A DNA stretch of 64,000 nt. Origin: JBIYSM02 sp044759095. Its GTDB lineage: Bacteria > Bacillota > Bacilli > Brevibacillales > Brevibacillaceae. Where the stretch lies: contig NZ_JBIYSM020000015.1 of NCBI RefSeq assembly GCF_044759095.2, forward strand, positions 17,185-81,184. Reading direction: 5' to 3'. Positions 16,381-26,698 of the stretch are shown one piece after another. Position 1 is the stretch's first letter. Every line of letters starts with the position of its first letter. The position numbers were made by a program, and so were the translations under genes. The notes below the pieces were generated by a model, which searched no databases, had not been told where the DNA came from, and saw only the letters and a program-made list of their open reading frames with translations.

Positions 16381-16490
16381 CTATAGAAGCATCGGCATGA
16401 CGGATAGCACTCCAGGCTTTACTATTTCCAATAGCAGGGGCACGCCGTTTTCTGCTATAGTTAGCTTCGGGCTTCTATAGCAGAAAGCGA
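16381..16490 (+). promoter_or_regulatory. Attenuator-like leader of the MFS exporter gene
   Basis: Two overlapping pairings are possible. CTATAGAAGC (16381-16390) is complementary to GCTTCTATAG (16471-16480), and TTTCTGCTATAG (16449-16460) pairs perfectly with CTATAGCAGAAA (16475-16486). They share the segment 16475-16480, so they exclude each other. The second hairpin abuts the weak ribosome binding site of the exporter. A 27-codon ORF spans the region. This resembles translational attenuation leaders of drug-resistance genes; function is inferred. Confidence 0.45.
16397..16480 (+). CDS. Possible leader peptide (27 aa)
   Basis: ATG 16397 to TAG 16480 encodes MTDSTPGFTISNSRG... ending in SFGLL. 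The ORF lacks a good ribosome binding site. Its codons cover one arm of the 12-bp hairpin and its stop codon lies within the other arm, so ribosome position would decide which pairing forms. It could be a chance ORF; support is positional only. Confidence 0.3.
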   Translation: MTDSTPGFTISNSRGTPFSAIVSFGLL

Positions 16491-16496
16491 GTGAAC

Positions 16497-17732
16497 ATGA
16501 TGATAGATGCATTGCGGAGGTATCCCCGTGTCATGTGGATGCTGTCGCTGGGGATGGTAATCAGCGCGATCGGCGAGGCGTTTCTTTGGCCGCTCACCAC
16601 GCTGTACATCGTGCAGGTGTTTGACAAACCGCTGACGCTTGCCGCCAGCGTACTGCTGCTGCAGTACACCGGAGGACTGATCGGGAACGTCGTTGGTGGC
16701 ATGTTGTTCGATAAATGGAGCGCACGGAAAACGATCGTCAGCGCCATCATCTGCTCGATCAGCGTCCTTTTGGCGATGGGCTTTTGCAAGTCCTTTCCGC
16801 TGTATGTATGCCTGCTGATCCTGCTGGGCTTCTGCAACGGAACGTTCTGGCCAGGCACACGGGCCCTGGCCGTGAAGCTTTGGCCAGAGGGCGGTCGAAG
16901 CGCGATCAATCTGATCTATGTGGCCAATAACGTCGGCGTAGCCATTGGTGCCGCTCTGGGTGGATTGGTTGCCAGCCTGTCCTTTCAGTGGGCATTTTTC
17001 GGCAACGCATTCGCCTATAGCTGCTTCCTTGTCGTTTTCCTGCTCTCCATCAAGGAACAGCATCTGAAAAAGGTGCGAATCAACGCAGGGGATACTGCCG
17101 CCGTCCAACCGAATTCAGCCCGTTTCCAGATCGATCTGTCCACATGGATGTCTCTGGGCCTGCTCAGCATCGGACTTGCGCTGTTGGTCATCACTTATAT
17201 ACAGTGGTCGACAACCATTCCTACCTATATCTCTTCTCTGGGTATTTCCCTGTCCTCCTACAGCATCATTTGGGCAGTAAACGGTCTCGTTATTGTTCTG
17301 TGCCAGCCGCTGCTCTCCTGGCTGATCGACCGCTTCTCGCTCCGACTGCAAGGGCAGATAATGTGGGGAGCCGCCTTGTTTAGCCTGTCGATGCTGACCA
17401 TTTCCTTTACGACTTCGTACAGCGGATTTATCCTCGGTATGGTGATCATCACGCTGGGCGAAATGCTGGTTTGGCCAGGCGTTCCGGCGATTGCCGCTGA
17501 ACTGGCGCCGCCGGATCGTCAGGGCTTTTTTCAGGGGCTGGTCACCGGCGGACAATCAGCAGGGCGAATGGCGGGGCCGCTCGTCGGCAGCTTTTTTTAC
17601 GAGAAGCTGTCGGCCCAGGGCATGTTGACGATGATGGTGGCATTCACCCTTCTGTCCCTCTGTTTCTTCGCTTTGTACAGCCGCGTCGGCCAGTCGGCAA
17701 AGTCACCCAAAACTAACTCCCTGTCGGGTTGA
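16497..17732 (+). CDS. MFS transporter (drug-efflux type)
   Basis: A 12-helix major facilitator of about 411 residues. The loop 2-3 motif A is recognisable (GGMLFDKWSARKTIV, about residues 66-80), and a second half-repeat is near WLIDRFSLRLQG. It resembles the DHA1 exporters of Bacillales, substrate unknown. The start is ambiguous: GTG 16491, ATG 16497 or ATG 16500 are in frame; the weak AAGCGAG fits 16497 or 16500 best. The stop codon lies inside the terminator stem. An upstream leader with alternative hairpins suggests inducible expression. Confidence 0.85.
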   Translation: MMIDALRRYPRVMWMLSLGMVISAIGEAFLWPLTTLYIVQVFDKPLTLAASVLLLQYTGGLIGNVVGGMLFDKWSARKTIVSAIICSISVLLAMGFCKSFPLYVCLLILLGFCNGTFWPGTRALAVKLWPEGGRSAINLIYVANNVGVAIGAALGGLVASLSFQWAFFGNAFAYSCFLVVFLLSIKEQHLKKVRINAGDTAAVQPNSARFQIDLSTWMSLGLLSIGLALLVITYIQWSTTIPTYISSLGISLSSYSIIWAVNGLVIVLCQPLLSWLIDRFSLRLQGQIMWGAALFSLSMLTISFTTSYSGFILGMVIITLGEMLVWPGVPAIAAELAPPDRQGFFQGLVTGGQSAGRMAGPLVGSFFYEKLSAQGMLTMMVAFTLLSLCFFALYSRVGQSAKSPKTNSLSG

Positions 17733-17752
17733 CAGGGAGTTTGTTGTTTTTC
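17714..17752 (+). terminator. Terminator of the MFS gene
   Basis: AACTCCCTGTC pairs with GACAGGGAGTT around a 5-base loop, followed by TGTTGTTTTT. The stem contains the MFS stop codon. Confidence 0.85.
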
Positions 17753-18213
17753 TATTCCACTACGATCTTTTCAGCTACCCCGATGGGAGGGATACTTCTT
17801 GTCAATTTGGGACCGTAAAAGGCGAACACCAGCATACCCGGCTTCAGATCAGCGGGCGACAACCTGCGATTATCCTTTGCGTTGACGATCACCGTCTCCT
17901 TGTTGACGATGAGGGCAACAGTGGCTGGGGACAAATCTGTCAGCTTCTCTCCTTCTACGAGGATTCGAAGCGACCCGTCAGGATTCGGAGCGACGCTTTC
18001 CACACTGCCTGCAGTGCCCAGCACTTCCGTAGACGGCAGACTTTTTCTCACGACGATCTGCTTGGCGACCGTTTGCGGCGGCAAACTCCTCGTCATTCTC
18101 GGCTCGTGTGTGGCTTCGATCTCCATTCCCAGGGTCAGATCTTCAGCGGACAATTTACTGCCGTCCACCGCCGTAATTTGGGTCTTATGTGTACCCATAA
18201 AGTGGACGACCAA
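17752..18213 (-). CDS. Internal-repeat protein, probably N-terminally truncated
   Basis: A 153-residue frame of unknown function. It holds two copies of a unit that ends in DLxxGMxxxAxxxPxxTRSxPPxxxAxxIVV: EPRMTRSLPPQTVAKQIVV (about 37-55) and GPKLTRSIPPIGVAEKIVV (about 134-152). The second copy is preceded by a full half-unit (SLRILVEGEKL...), while the first lacks that part. The only starts are TTG 18213 or the internal ATG 18198, with a TGA four codons upstream. No signal peptide is present, though such repeat proteins are commonly exported. It abuts the 3' end of the Ca-ATPase gene and may be a 5'-deleted remnant. Confidence 0.5.
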   Translation of the reverse strand: MVVHFMGTHKTQITAVDGSKLSAEDLTLGMEIEATHEPRMTRSLPPQTVAKQIVVRKSLPSTEVLGTAGSVESVAPNPDGSLRILVEGEKLTDLSPATVALIVNKETVIVNAKDNRRLSPADLKPGMLVFAFYGPKLTRSIPPIGVAEKIVVE

Positions 18214-18237
18214 TTTTTTCTGTTCGGATCACATGGC

Positions 18238-21045
18238 TTATCTCGCGCGATGCACCCGTCCGGCACCCAGCGGCTGTTTTCGCGGCGCTCCCGCTCGACC
18301 GGTACGCAGCGCTCCTCCTATCCCGGCGACAAACGTAGGGATGCCGGATGCCACCAGAATCAGCGCCCAATCACGCATGGACAGGTTGGTGGTTTTAAAG
18401 ATCGGCTGCAGCTGTTCGATGTAGACGACGCCCAGCACCAGCACGAGAGAAGAGAGCACCGCCCAGACGAGGTACTTGTTCTCGAAGACGTTGCGGTGGA
18501 AGACGGAGTACTGACTGCGGCAGTCAAATACGTGAATCAGTTGGGCCATAACCAACGTCACAAACGCCACAGTCTGGGCATGCACCAGATCGGACGGATT
18601 TTCCCGAAGCGTCAGCCAAAATGCTGCCAGTGTCATCGCCCCGATCAGAAAGCCGCGGCTGACAATTTTCCAGCCGAGTCCGCGACCGAAAATATTCTCA
18701 TGCTTGTTTCGCGGCGCCTGGTGCATGGTGTCCGCTTCTGCCGGATCGACGCCCAGCGCCATTGCCGGCAGACCGTCTGTCACGAGGTTGACCCAGAGGA
18801 TCTGGATCGGCACCAGCGGCAGCGGCAGGCCCATCAGCATGGCAAAAAACATGACGAGAATCTCTCCGACATTGGAGGCCAGCAGGTAGCGAATAAACTT
18901 GCGAATGTTTTCGTAGATATTGCGTCCCTCTTCCACTGCTGCGACGATGGTGGCGAAGTTGTCGTCCCGAAGCACCAGATCAGCCGCTTCCTTGGTTACA
19001 TCCGTCCCAGTGATGCCCATAGCGATGCCGATGTCGGCCTGTTTGATCGCAGGAGCGTCGTTGACACCGTCTCCGGTCATCGCGACCACGTGCCCCCTGC
19101 CACGCAGCGCACGTACAATCCGCAGCTTGTGCTCCGGCGATACCCGCGCGTAGACGGCGACACGATCGACGCAGGGCGTCAGCTCCTCATCCGTCAGCTG
19201 GTTGAGGTCCCTGCCCTCCATTACCTCGCCGCCCCCCCGCAACAGCCCGATCTGCCGAGCGATTGCTTCCGCAGTGACTACATGGTCACCAGTAATCATC
19301 ACGGTCTTGATTCCCGCCTGATGGCAGAGGCCGATTGCCTGCCGCACTTCCTGCCGTGGAGGATCGATCATTCCCGCGAGACCGACAAACACAAGCCCGG
19401 TTTCCACCGCATGAGGCGGCAGCCCTTCCCGATAATCAGTCAGTTGTTTATAGGCAAAGCCTAGGACGCGCAGCGCTCGTGCAGCCATCCCTTCCGTCTG
19501 CTGCAGGATCTGCTGGCGGAGTGGGTTGTTCAGCGGCTGCACCTCTCCTTTCCACAAAATCTGGTTGCAGCGATGCAAGACGGCTTCCACCGCTCCTTTG
19601 GTCAACAGCGTATACTGGCCGTCGGTGCCTCTTTCGACCACGGACATCATCTTCCGGTCGGAATCAAACGGAATCTCGTCCATTCGAACGCCGTCTTGCC
19701 CTGCCTTTTTTCGATCGGGAGCCGCACCGACGCCTTTGAGAGCCAGCACCAGCAGCGCCCCTTCCGTAGGGTCGCCCAGCACCTGCCAGCCCTGCGGCGT
19801 TTTTCCGAGCCCCAGCAGCTTCCGCTCCGTCTGCTCGTCGCAAACCAGTCTGGCGTTGTTGCAACGCTCGGCAATCCACAGCAATTGGCGCAGCGTCTTG
19901 TCCTGCGCCGTCTGAATCGGTCTGCCGGACAGGGTAAACGTCCCCTGCGGCTCATAGCCTTTGCCCGTCACTTCCAAAGTCATGTCGCTGTGCCATACGT
20001 GTGTCACCGTCATCTTGTTCTGTGTCAGGGTTCCGGTTTTATCCGAGCAGATCACCGACGCGCAGCCAAGCGTCTCCACGGAAGGCAGCTTCCGCACGAT
20101 CGCGTTACGCTTGATCATCCGTTGAACCCCAAGAGCCAGTGCAACCGTCACGATGGCTGGCAGCCCCTCCGGTATGGCCGCTACCGCCAGACTGACCCCG
20201 GCCAAAAACATGGTGAACAGATCGTGTCCATGCCATATCCCTGCCATGATCACAACCAATGTCAGCACGATTGCCACGACGACCAGGATTTTGCCCATCT
20301 GCTCCAGACGAACCTGCAGCGGTGTTTCTGTCGCTTCCGCGGCATTGATCAGGTGGGCAATTTTTCCGATCTCCGTGTTCATTCCCGTCGCCACAACGAT
20401 CCCACGTCCTGTTCCTCCGGTCACCATGGTACCCATGAACGCGAGATTTTTCTGGTCGCCAAGCGGCACCATCTCCGTCTCCTGCCTGGCGATGATCTTG
20501 TCCGTCTTGGCTACCGGAACCGACTCTCCGGTAAGCGCCGACTCTTCGATCTCGAGCCGGCTGGCCGCGAGAATGCGCAGATCGGCGGGAACGCGGTCGC
20601 CGGCTTCCAGCATCACCAGGTCACCCGGTACCAGTTGAGAGGCAGGAACCATCTCCTGTCTTCCCTCCCGCACCACTCGTGCCATCGGGGAGGCCAACTC
20701 CTTCAGTGCCTGCAATGACCTCTCCGCCTTCGCCTCCTGGATAAAGCCCAGCACCCCGTTGATAAAGATGATCGCAACAATCGTGATGGCGTCCAGATAC
20801 TCGCCAAGAAAAAACGAAATGAGCGTCGCAATGAACAAAATGAGGACCATAAAGTCCTTAAACTGCTCCAAAAACACAGCAAACAGCGGGGCGCGTTTCG
20901 CTTCCGCCAGTTGGTTGGCACCGCATTGCCTGATTCTCTGCTCCGCCTCCTTTTTCGTCAGGCCCCGTTCCCCGTCGCTGCCCAATCGATTCACTGCCTG
21001 ATCAGACGTCAGGGTGTACCATTTTTTGCTTGTCTGTGTGCTCAC
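18238..21045 (-). CDS. Calcium-transporting P-type ATPase (YloB-like)
   Basis: A type II P-type ATPase of 935 residues that pumps cations (Ca2+ in the closest families) out of the cytosol. Visible motifs: TGES in the actuator domain, PEGLPA in helix M4, the phosphorylated Asp in CSDKTGTLTQNK, and the hinge MTGDGVNDAPAIKQADIGIAM. Helices M5-M10 follow. Start GTG 21045 (MSTQTSKKWY) is preferred because GGAGG lies 8 bases upstream; earlier in-frame ATGs lie too close to their sites. Its stop is 24 bases before the truncated repeat-protein frame. Confidence 0.9.
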   Translation of the reverse strand: MSTQTSKKWYTLTSDQAVNRLGSDGERGLTKKEAEQRIRQCGANQLAEAKRAPLFAVFLEQFKDFMVLILFIATLISFFLGEYLDAITIVAIIFINGVLGFIQEAKAERSLQALKELASPMARVVREGRQEMVPASQLVPGDLVMLEAGDRVPADLRILAASRLEIEESALTGESVPVAKTDKIIARQETEMVPLGDQKNLAFMGTMVTGGTGRGIVVATGMNTEIGKIAHLINAAEATETPLQVRLEQMGKILVVVAIVLTLVVIMAGIWHGHDLFTMFLAGVSLAVAAIPEGLPAIVTVALALGVQRMIKRNAIVRKLPSVETLGCASVICSDKTGTLTQNKMTVTHVWHSDMTLEVTGKGYEPQGTFTLSGRPIQTAQDKTLRQLLWIAERCNNARLVCDEQTERKLLGLGKTPQGWQVLGDPTEGALLVLALKGVGAAPDRKKAGQDGVRMDEIPFDSDRKMMSVVERGTDGQYTLLTKGAVEAVLHRCNQILWKGEVQPLNNPLRQQILQQTEGMAARALRVLGFAYKQLTDYREGLPPHAVETGLVFVGLAGMIDPPRQEVRQAIGLCHQAGIKTVMITGDHVVTAEAIARQIGLLRGGGEVMEGRDLNQLTDEELTPCVDRVAVYARVSPEHKLRIVRALRGRGHVVAMTGDGVNDAPAIKQADIGIAMGITGTDVTKEAADLVLRDDNFATIVAAVEEGRNIYENIRKFIRYLLASNVGEILVMFFAMLMGLPLPLVPIQILWVNLVTDGLPAMALGVDPAEADTMHQAPRNKHENIFGRGLGWKIVSRGFLIGAMTLAAFWLTLRENPSDLVHAQTVAFVTLVMAQLIHVFDCRSQYSVFHRNVFENKYLVWAVLSSLVLVLGVVYIEQLQPIFKTTNLSMRDWALILVASGIPTFVAGIGGALRTGRAGAPRKQPLGAGRVHRAR

Positions 21046-21167
21046 CTGCATCTCCTCCATTCCCTTCCGTTCTTCTCCATATCTATGCAGACAGGCTCGG
21101 AAAAACCCCAAAAAGTGACGTGGGGCTTCGAAGTTCATTCCGAGTCCTTTTCGGGGCTCCGTCATCA

Positions 21168-21210
21168 AAAACAACCCGTCCTCCAATAGTGGAGAGCGGG
21201 TCGTTTTCGA
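21168..21210 (-). terminator. Terminator of the ytaF-like gene
   Basis: The minus strand forms a stem of ACCCG...CTCCA with TGGAG...CGGGT interrupted by a small internal mismatch, followed by TTGTTTTT. It separates the ytaF-like gene from the downstream Ca-ATPase gene. Confidence 0.6.
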
Positions 21211-21213
21211 AAG

Positions 21214-21879
21214 TTATGAGAAGCTTTTGATCAGGCCGATGCAGATGAGCATGAGCGGAGGAAGCCAGGTTAGTCTCGAGAGCCAACGATTCTTTCCTAC
21301 TTTGCCACCTATGGTAATGCCTGCAAATAGCAGCATGCCGCTCATCAAGGCAACAGAACCGGACACCACCAGGGGAGGGTAGCCGAGAAAAGTCAGGCTG
21401 ATCCCCGCTCCAAAAGCGTCAAGTGACAAGGCCAATCCCAGCATGACCGCTTCCCAGCCGATGATGTGACCGGAGCAATCCGCATCGGCCTGAGCCGGAT
21501 CGCGGAGAATCTGAATGATTAACCCAAATGCGCGAAACTGGGAGATCAATTTTTCCTCGACGGTTTCGGCTGCATGGTCCGCCTCTCTGTGAGACACGGC
21601 AGCATGGCGGCGCGGCAGCCACATTCGCCACAGGGTAATGACGCCGATTGCCACGAGGACCCCGGCTCCGATCCGCTTGCTCAGTTCCGGCGTCAACCAG
21701 GCAGACAATGTATTGCCTACTGTCATGACGGTGTACACGACGGTGAACGAACAGCCGGCGATAACAAGCAGCGAGCCCAGTGGAATCCGCATTTTTCGCA
21801 AGCCATAGGTCATCCCGACGCTGGCGCTGTCCATGCTGATGGCAAGGGAGACGAGAAAGAGCGAAAGCCATCCGCTCAC
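21214..21879 (-). CDS. ytaF: YtaF-like sporulation membrane protein (MntP fold)
   Basis: A six-helix membrane protein of about 221 residues. It has the MntP-type repeat signature AISMDSASVGMTYGLRKMRI in the first half and LALSLDAFGAGISLTFLGYP in the second; the paired Asp residues in the helices are typical. The central IIQILRDPAQADADCSGHI segment marks the YtaF subgroup, which is produced during sporulation in Bacillus. Start GTG 21879 is preferred because GAGGTGATT lies just upstream; ATG 21900 is an alternative. A role in cation transport is inferred from the fold. Confidence 0.82.
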   Translation of the reverse strand: MSGWLSLFLVSLAISMDSASVGMTYGLRKMRIPLGSLLVIAGCSFTVVYTVMTVGNTLSAWLTPELSKRIGAGVLVAIGVITLWRMWLPRRHAAVSHREADHAAETVEEKLISQFRAFGLIIQILRDPAQADADCSGHIIGWEAVMLGLALSLDAFGAGISLTFLGYPPLVVSGSVALMSGMLLFAGITIGGKVGKNRWLSRLTWLPPLMLICIGLIKSFS

Positions 21880-21954
21880 CACAATCACCTCTTTTCCCAT
21901 TGCCTATAAATATACGTGGGATGCTTTTCCATTGTTCACCCGAAACGAAATCGC

Positions 21955-22821
21955 TTATCTAGAGACGACTTTTCGATATTTCAGGCAATCAGCCAACAGA
22001 CTGGCCAGTCGCGCCCCCTGCTCTCCCGTCGTATCACGCAAAGCGGAAAACTCGGTCACTTCCAGTCCGACGACGCGCTCATCAGACAGGATGCGGCCAA
22101 GCAGCTCCTCTGCCTCTTCCATGCCGAGACCCGTTTTGCTTGGAGAGTACGCGGCAGGCATGGCCTCCTTGTGCATCACATCGACGTCAAAGTGGACGAG
22201 AATTTTCGCGTCGGCCGGAATGCTGCGCAGCAGGCTGTCCGCACTTTCAGCGATGCCAGTCTCACGCAGCTGCTGCAGGGTTGTAATGGGGATCCCGTAC
22301 GTTTCGTCCGGCATTTTTTGAACTCCCGCGACGCTGATCTGCTCCGGAGTCCAGCCGCTTGGCTCTACCCACATCTCTGTGCCGTGCAGCAGAAACCAGA
22401 GACCCATGCCGGCAGCGCCGATACAGCGGGAAGAGGACGGCTTCATGGTATCCAGATGCCCGTCTATCACAAGCAGGTACGCCTGCTCGGGAAATACCCG
22501 CTTCAATCCTGCCGCTGTTCCAACGACCAAACTGCAATCTCCGCCCAGCAGCAAGGTAAATTCATTCCCGCGAAACCAGCCCTGTGCCTCCGTCCGCAGC
22601 AGATCCCACACCATGCGCGGAGCGGGCCAATTACGTACCGGCGGAATGTTGTGCCGCGGGAGATAGTCCGGAAGCTTGACGTTTCCGTGATCTGTGACGT
22701 ACATCTCTTTTTCCTGAAGCCGTGATACCAGTCCGGCGGCACGGAGCGCTTCCGGGGCAAGCTCGGTGCCGGAGACGTACGCTCCAGAGAATATGGGAAT
22801 GCCGATCAACGATAGGTTCAT
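21955..22821 (-). CDS. Arginase/agmatinase-superfamily protein with altered metal ligands
   Basis: A 288-residue ureohydrolase-fold protein. The three metal-binding motifs are recognisable but changed: GGDCS instead of GGDHS (about residue 93), VIDGHLD instead of DAHxD (about 118) and HFDVDVMH instead of SxDxDxxDP (about 215). The motif-1 His is replaced by Cys while most Asp ligands remain, so metal binding may be altered or the true substrate is not arginine. A canonical arginase (rocF) is also in this window at 62.8 kb. Its function is unknown. Confidence 0.75.
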   Translation of the reverse strand: MNLSLIGIPIFSGAYVSGTELAPEALRAAGLVSRLQEKEMYVTDHGNVKLPDYLPRHNIPPVRNWPAPRMVWDLLRTEAQGWFRGNEFTLLLGGDCSLVVGTAAGLKRVFPEQAYLLVIDGHLDTMKPSSSRCIGAAGMGLWFLLHGTEMWVEPSGWTPEQISVAGVQKMPDETYGIPITTLQQLRETGIAESADSLLRSIPADAKILVHFDVDVMHKEAMPAAYSPSKTGLGMEEAEELLGRILSDERVVGLEVTEFSALRDTTGEQGARLASLLADCLKYRKVVSR

Positions 22822-22944
22822 ACGAGGGATGGTCCTCCTGCTTTGTTTTTTTATGTTATTTCCACATTTTACAATTTATCGACATCTTCAACAATGTTGA
22901 ATCCATTTGTGCTTCGCATTACATACTACTTAGTCAAAGAACGA

Positions 22945-22976
22945 TAAAAACCGAGGAGATCATTCCCCTCGGTTTA
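22945..22976 (-). terminator. Terminator of the copper operon
   Basis: AAACCGAGG and CCTCGGTTT arms with a short loop, followed by TTTAT on the minus strand, just after the copZ stop. Confidence 0.8.
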
Positions 22977-22982
22977 TTGCTG

Positions 22983-23183
22983 TTACACCACATCATACCC
23001 CTGATCTTCAATGGCTTCCTTGATCGCTTCAAGCTGCAGCTTGCCTTCATCGTACGTTACTTCGACGGTTTTGCCTGCCAGGTCCACCTTTCCAGATGCC
23101 CCCAGTTCCTTCAGTACTCCTTCGATGGCCTTGACACAGTGACCGCAGGACATTCCTTCTACACGCAGGGTTACTTGTTTCAT
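22983..23183 (-). CDS. copZ: Copper chaperone CopZ
   Basis: A 66-residue heavy-metal-associated domain protein with the Cu(I)-binding GMSCGHC motif (Cys about residues 13 and 16). It has the beta-alpha-beta-beta-alpha-beta pattern of the family and ends in GYDVV. It passes Cu(I) to the CopA exporter in the cytosol. Start ATG 23183 has AAAGGAGA. It is the last gene of the three-gene copper operon. Confidence 0.92.
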   Translation of the reverse strand: MKQVTLRVEGMSCGHCVKAIEGVLKELGASGKVDLAGKTVEVTYDEGKLQLEAIKEAIEDQGYDVV

Positions 23184-23214
23184 TCTCAATCTCTCCTTTT
23201 GCTCTTGTCTCGTT

Positions 23215-24063
23215 TTATTTTACTTCCACGACAAACGGATAGGTATGAACTTTGCCGTTCAGCTTAAACTCTGCCCAGATCTTGTACTTGCCCGGCTGGC
23301 TGAACTGCGTCTCGAACGCCGTCTCGGTCTCCGACACCGGATGGACGTGTACGTATTGATCGGCAGTCTCGTTGAGAATCACGACATGCCCAAGGGCACC
23401 CAGATATTTCTCCGGTGTCCCGTCATGGATCGTGAACCGAAGCGTGACTGGTACTCCAGCCTGCAAACTGCTCGGCTCCATCTCCATCGTCACCTTGCGG
23501 CCTTCCACCGTTTTGGTCAGCTGGTTGTCAGGACGGAGAGGCTCGTGCTGTTCGTGTGAATGTGCCTCCCCCACTTGCAGGGAGAGCGGCGTCACCGCGT
23601 AGCTGGCGTTCACCGGCTTCACGTCAACAAACGCCTTGTACGCTCCTTCCTTCAGCGGATAGGACAAGGTAAACGTCCCTTTTCCCTGATACTCGGGATG
23701 CAGATGGTAGTACTCTTGCAAATCTTCACTGACCACAATCAGGTGGTTCAGCTTCTCGTGATTCACCTGAAAATCCTCAACCGGTTTACCCGACGCATCC
23801 CGAATCGCAATGCTAAATTGACCGTTTTCGTATGACAGGGACGCTTGCGTGTCTGCAGCGGTTCCCGGTTCATGCCCGCCGTGGGCGGCTTCTCCGTGAG
23901 TGTCATTTCCGTGGGCGGCATCCTCGTGAGGTTGGGCCGCTTGCGGTTCCGCTGGATGTGCCGGCTCCGGTTGGGCCCACACTCCCTGGTAAAGGGAATA
24001 CCCTCCCACTACCAGAGCCAGATAAACCGCACCGGACAATGCCCACCTAGCTGTTTTGTTCAT
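23215..24063 (-). CDS. His-rich exported copper-operon protein (YtkA/FixH-like)
   Basis: A 282-residue protein with an N-terminal signal/anchor (about residues 7-28). A His/Ala/Glu-rich linker follows (about 33-70, with HEDAAHGNDTHGEAAHGGHE) that could bind metal. Two beta-sandwich repeats come next, each with a paired-His segment (EYYHLHPEYQGKGTF; QYVHVHPVSETETAF). These resemble YtkA-like domains, which are found with copper and cytochrome genes. It probably sits on the outer face of the membrane and binds or delivers copper. It lies between copA and copZ. Confidence 0.7.
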   Translation of the reverse strand: MNKTARWALSGAVYLALVVGGYSLYQGVWAQPEPAHPAEPQAAQPHEDAAHGNDTHGEAAHGGHEPGTAADTQASLSYENGQFSIAIRDASGKPVEDFQVNHEKLNHLIVVSEDLQEYYHLHPEYQGKGTFTLSYPLKEGAYKAFVDVKPVNASYAVTPLSLQVGEAHSHEQHEPLRPDNQLTKTVEGRKVTMEMEPSSLQAGVPVTLRFTIHDGTPEKYLGALGHVVILNETADQYVHVHPVSETETAFETQFSQPGKYKIWAEFKLNGKVHTYPFVVEVK

Positions 24064-24080
24064 GGTTCACCATCTCCTTT

Positions 24081-26498
<2,418 letters not shown>

Positions 26499-26521
26499 GT
26501 ATTGATCCTCCCCGCACCCAA

Positions 26522-26538
26522 ATACCCACATGGGGTAT
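26522..26538. promoter_or_regulatory. CsoR-type operator (copA proximal)
   Basis: ATACCCACATGGGGTAT, 24 bases upstream of copA. It fits the known CsoR pattern of TACCC and GGGTA arms around a short centre. Confidence 0.7.
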
Positions 26539-26590
26539 ATTTCAGAGTAGTTTTCCCCAGAAATCCTTTCCTATCCATCTATAATATACA

Positions 26591-26607
26591 ATACCCCAGA
26601 AGGGTAT
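26591..26607. promoter_or_regulatory. CsoR-type operator (copA distal)
   Basis: ATACCCCAGAAGGGTAT, with perfect ATACCC and GGGTAT arms, 69 bases from the first box. No csoR gene lies beside it, so the repressor must be encoded elsewhere. Confidence 0.7.
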
Positions 26608-26698
26608 GTAAAGTCCTTTTTTGAAAAAAGTCCCATATTCATTTGCTCTGCCTGTCACAGGCATTTGCACATGAGTATGGGACCGTCTTCTTTTATGG

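Noticed and set aside
18073..20718. Two long plus-strand frames opposite the Ca-ATPase
   Set aside because: Both mirror the ATPase codons and carry no plausible start site or motif.
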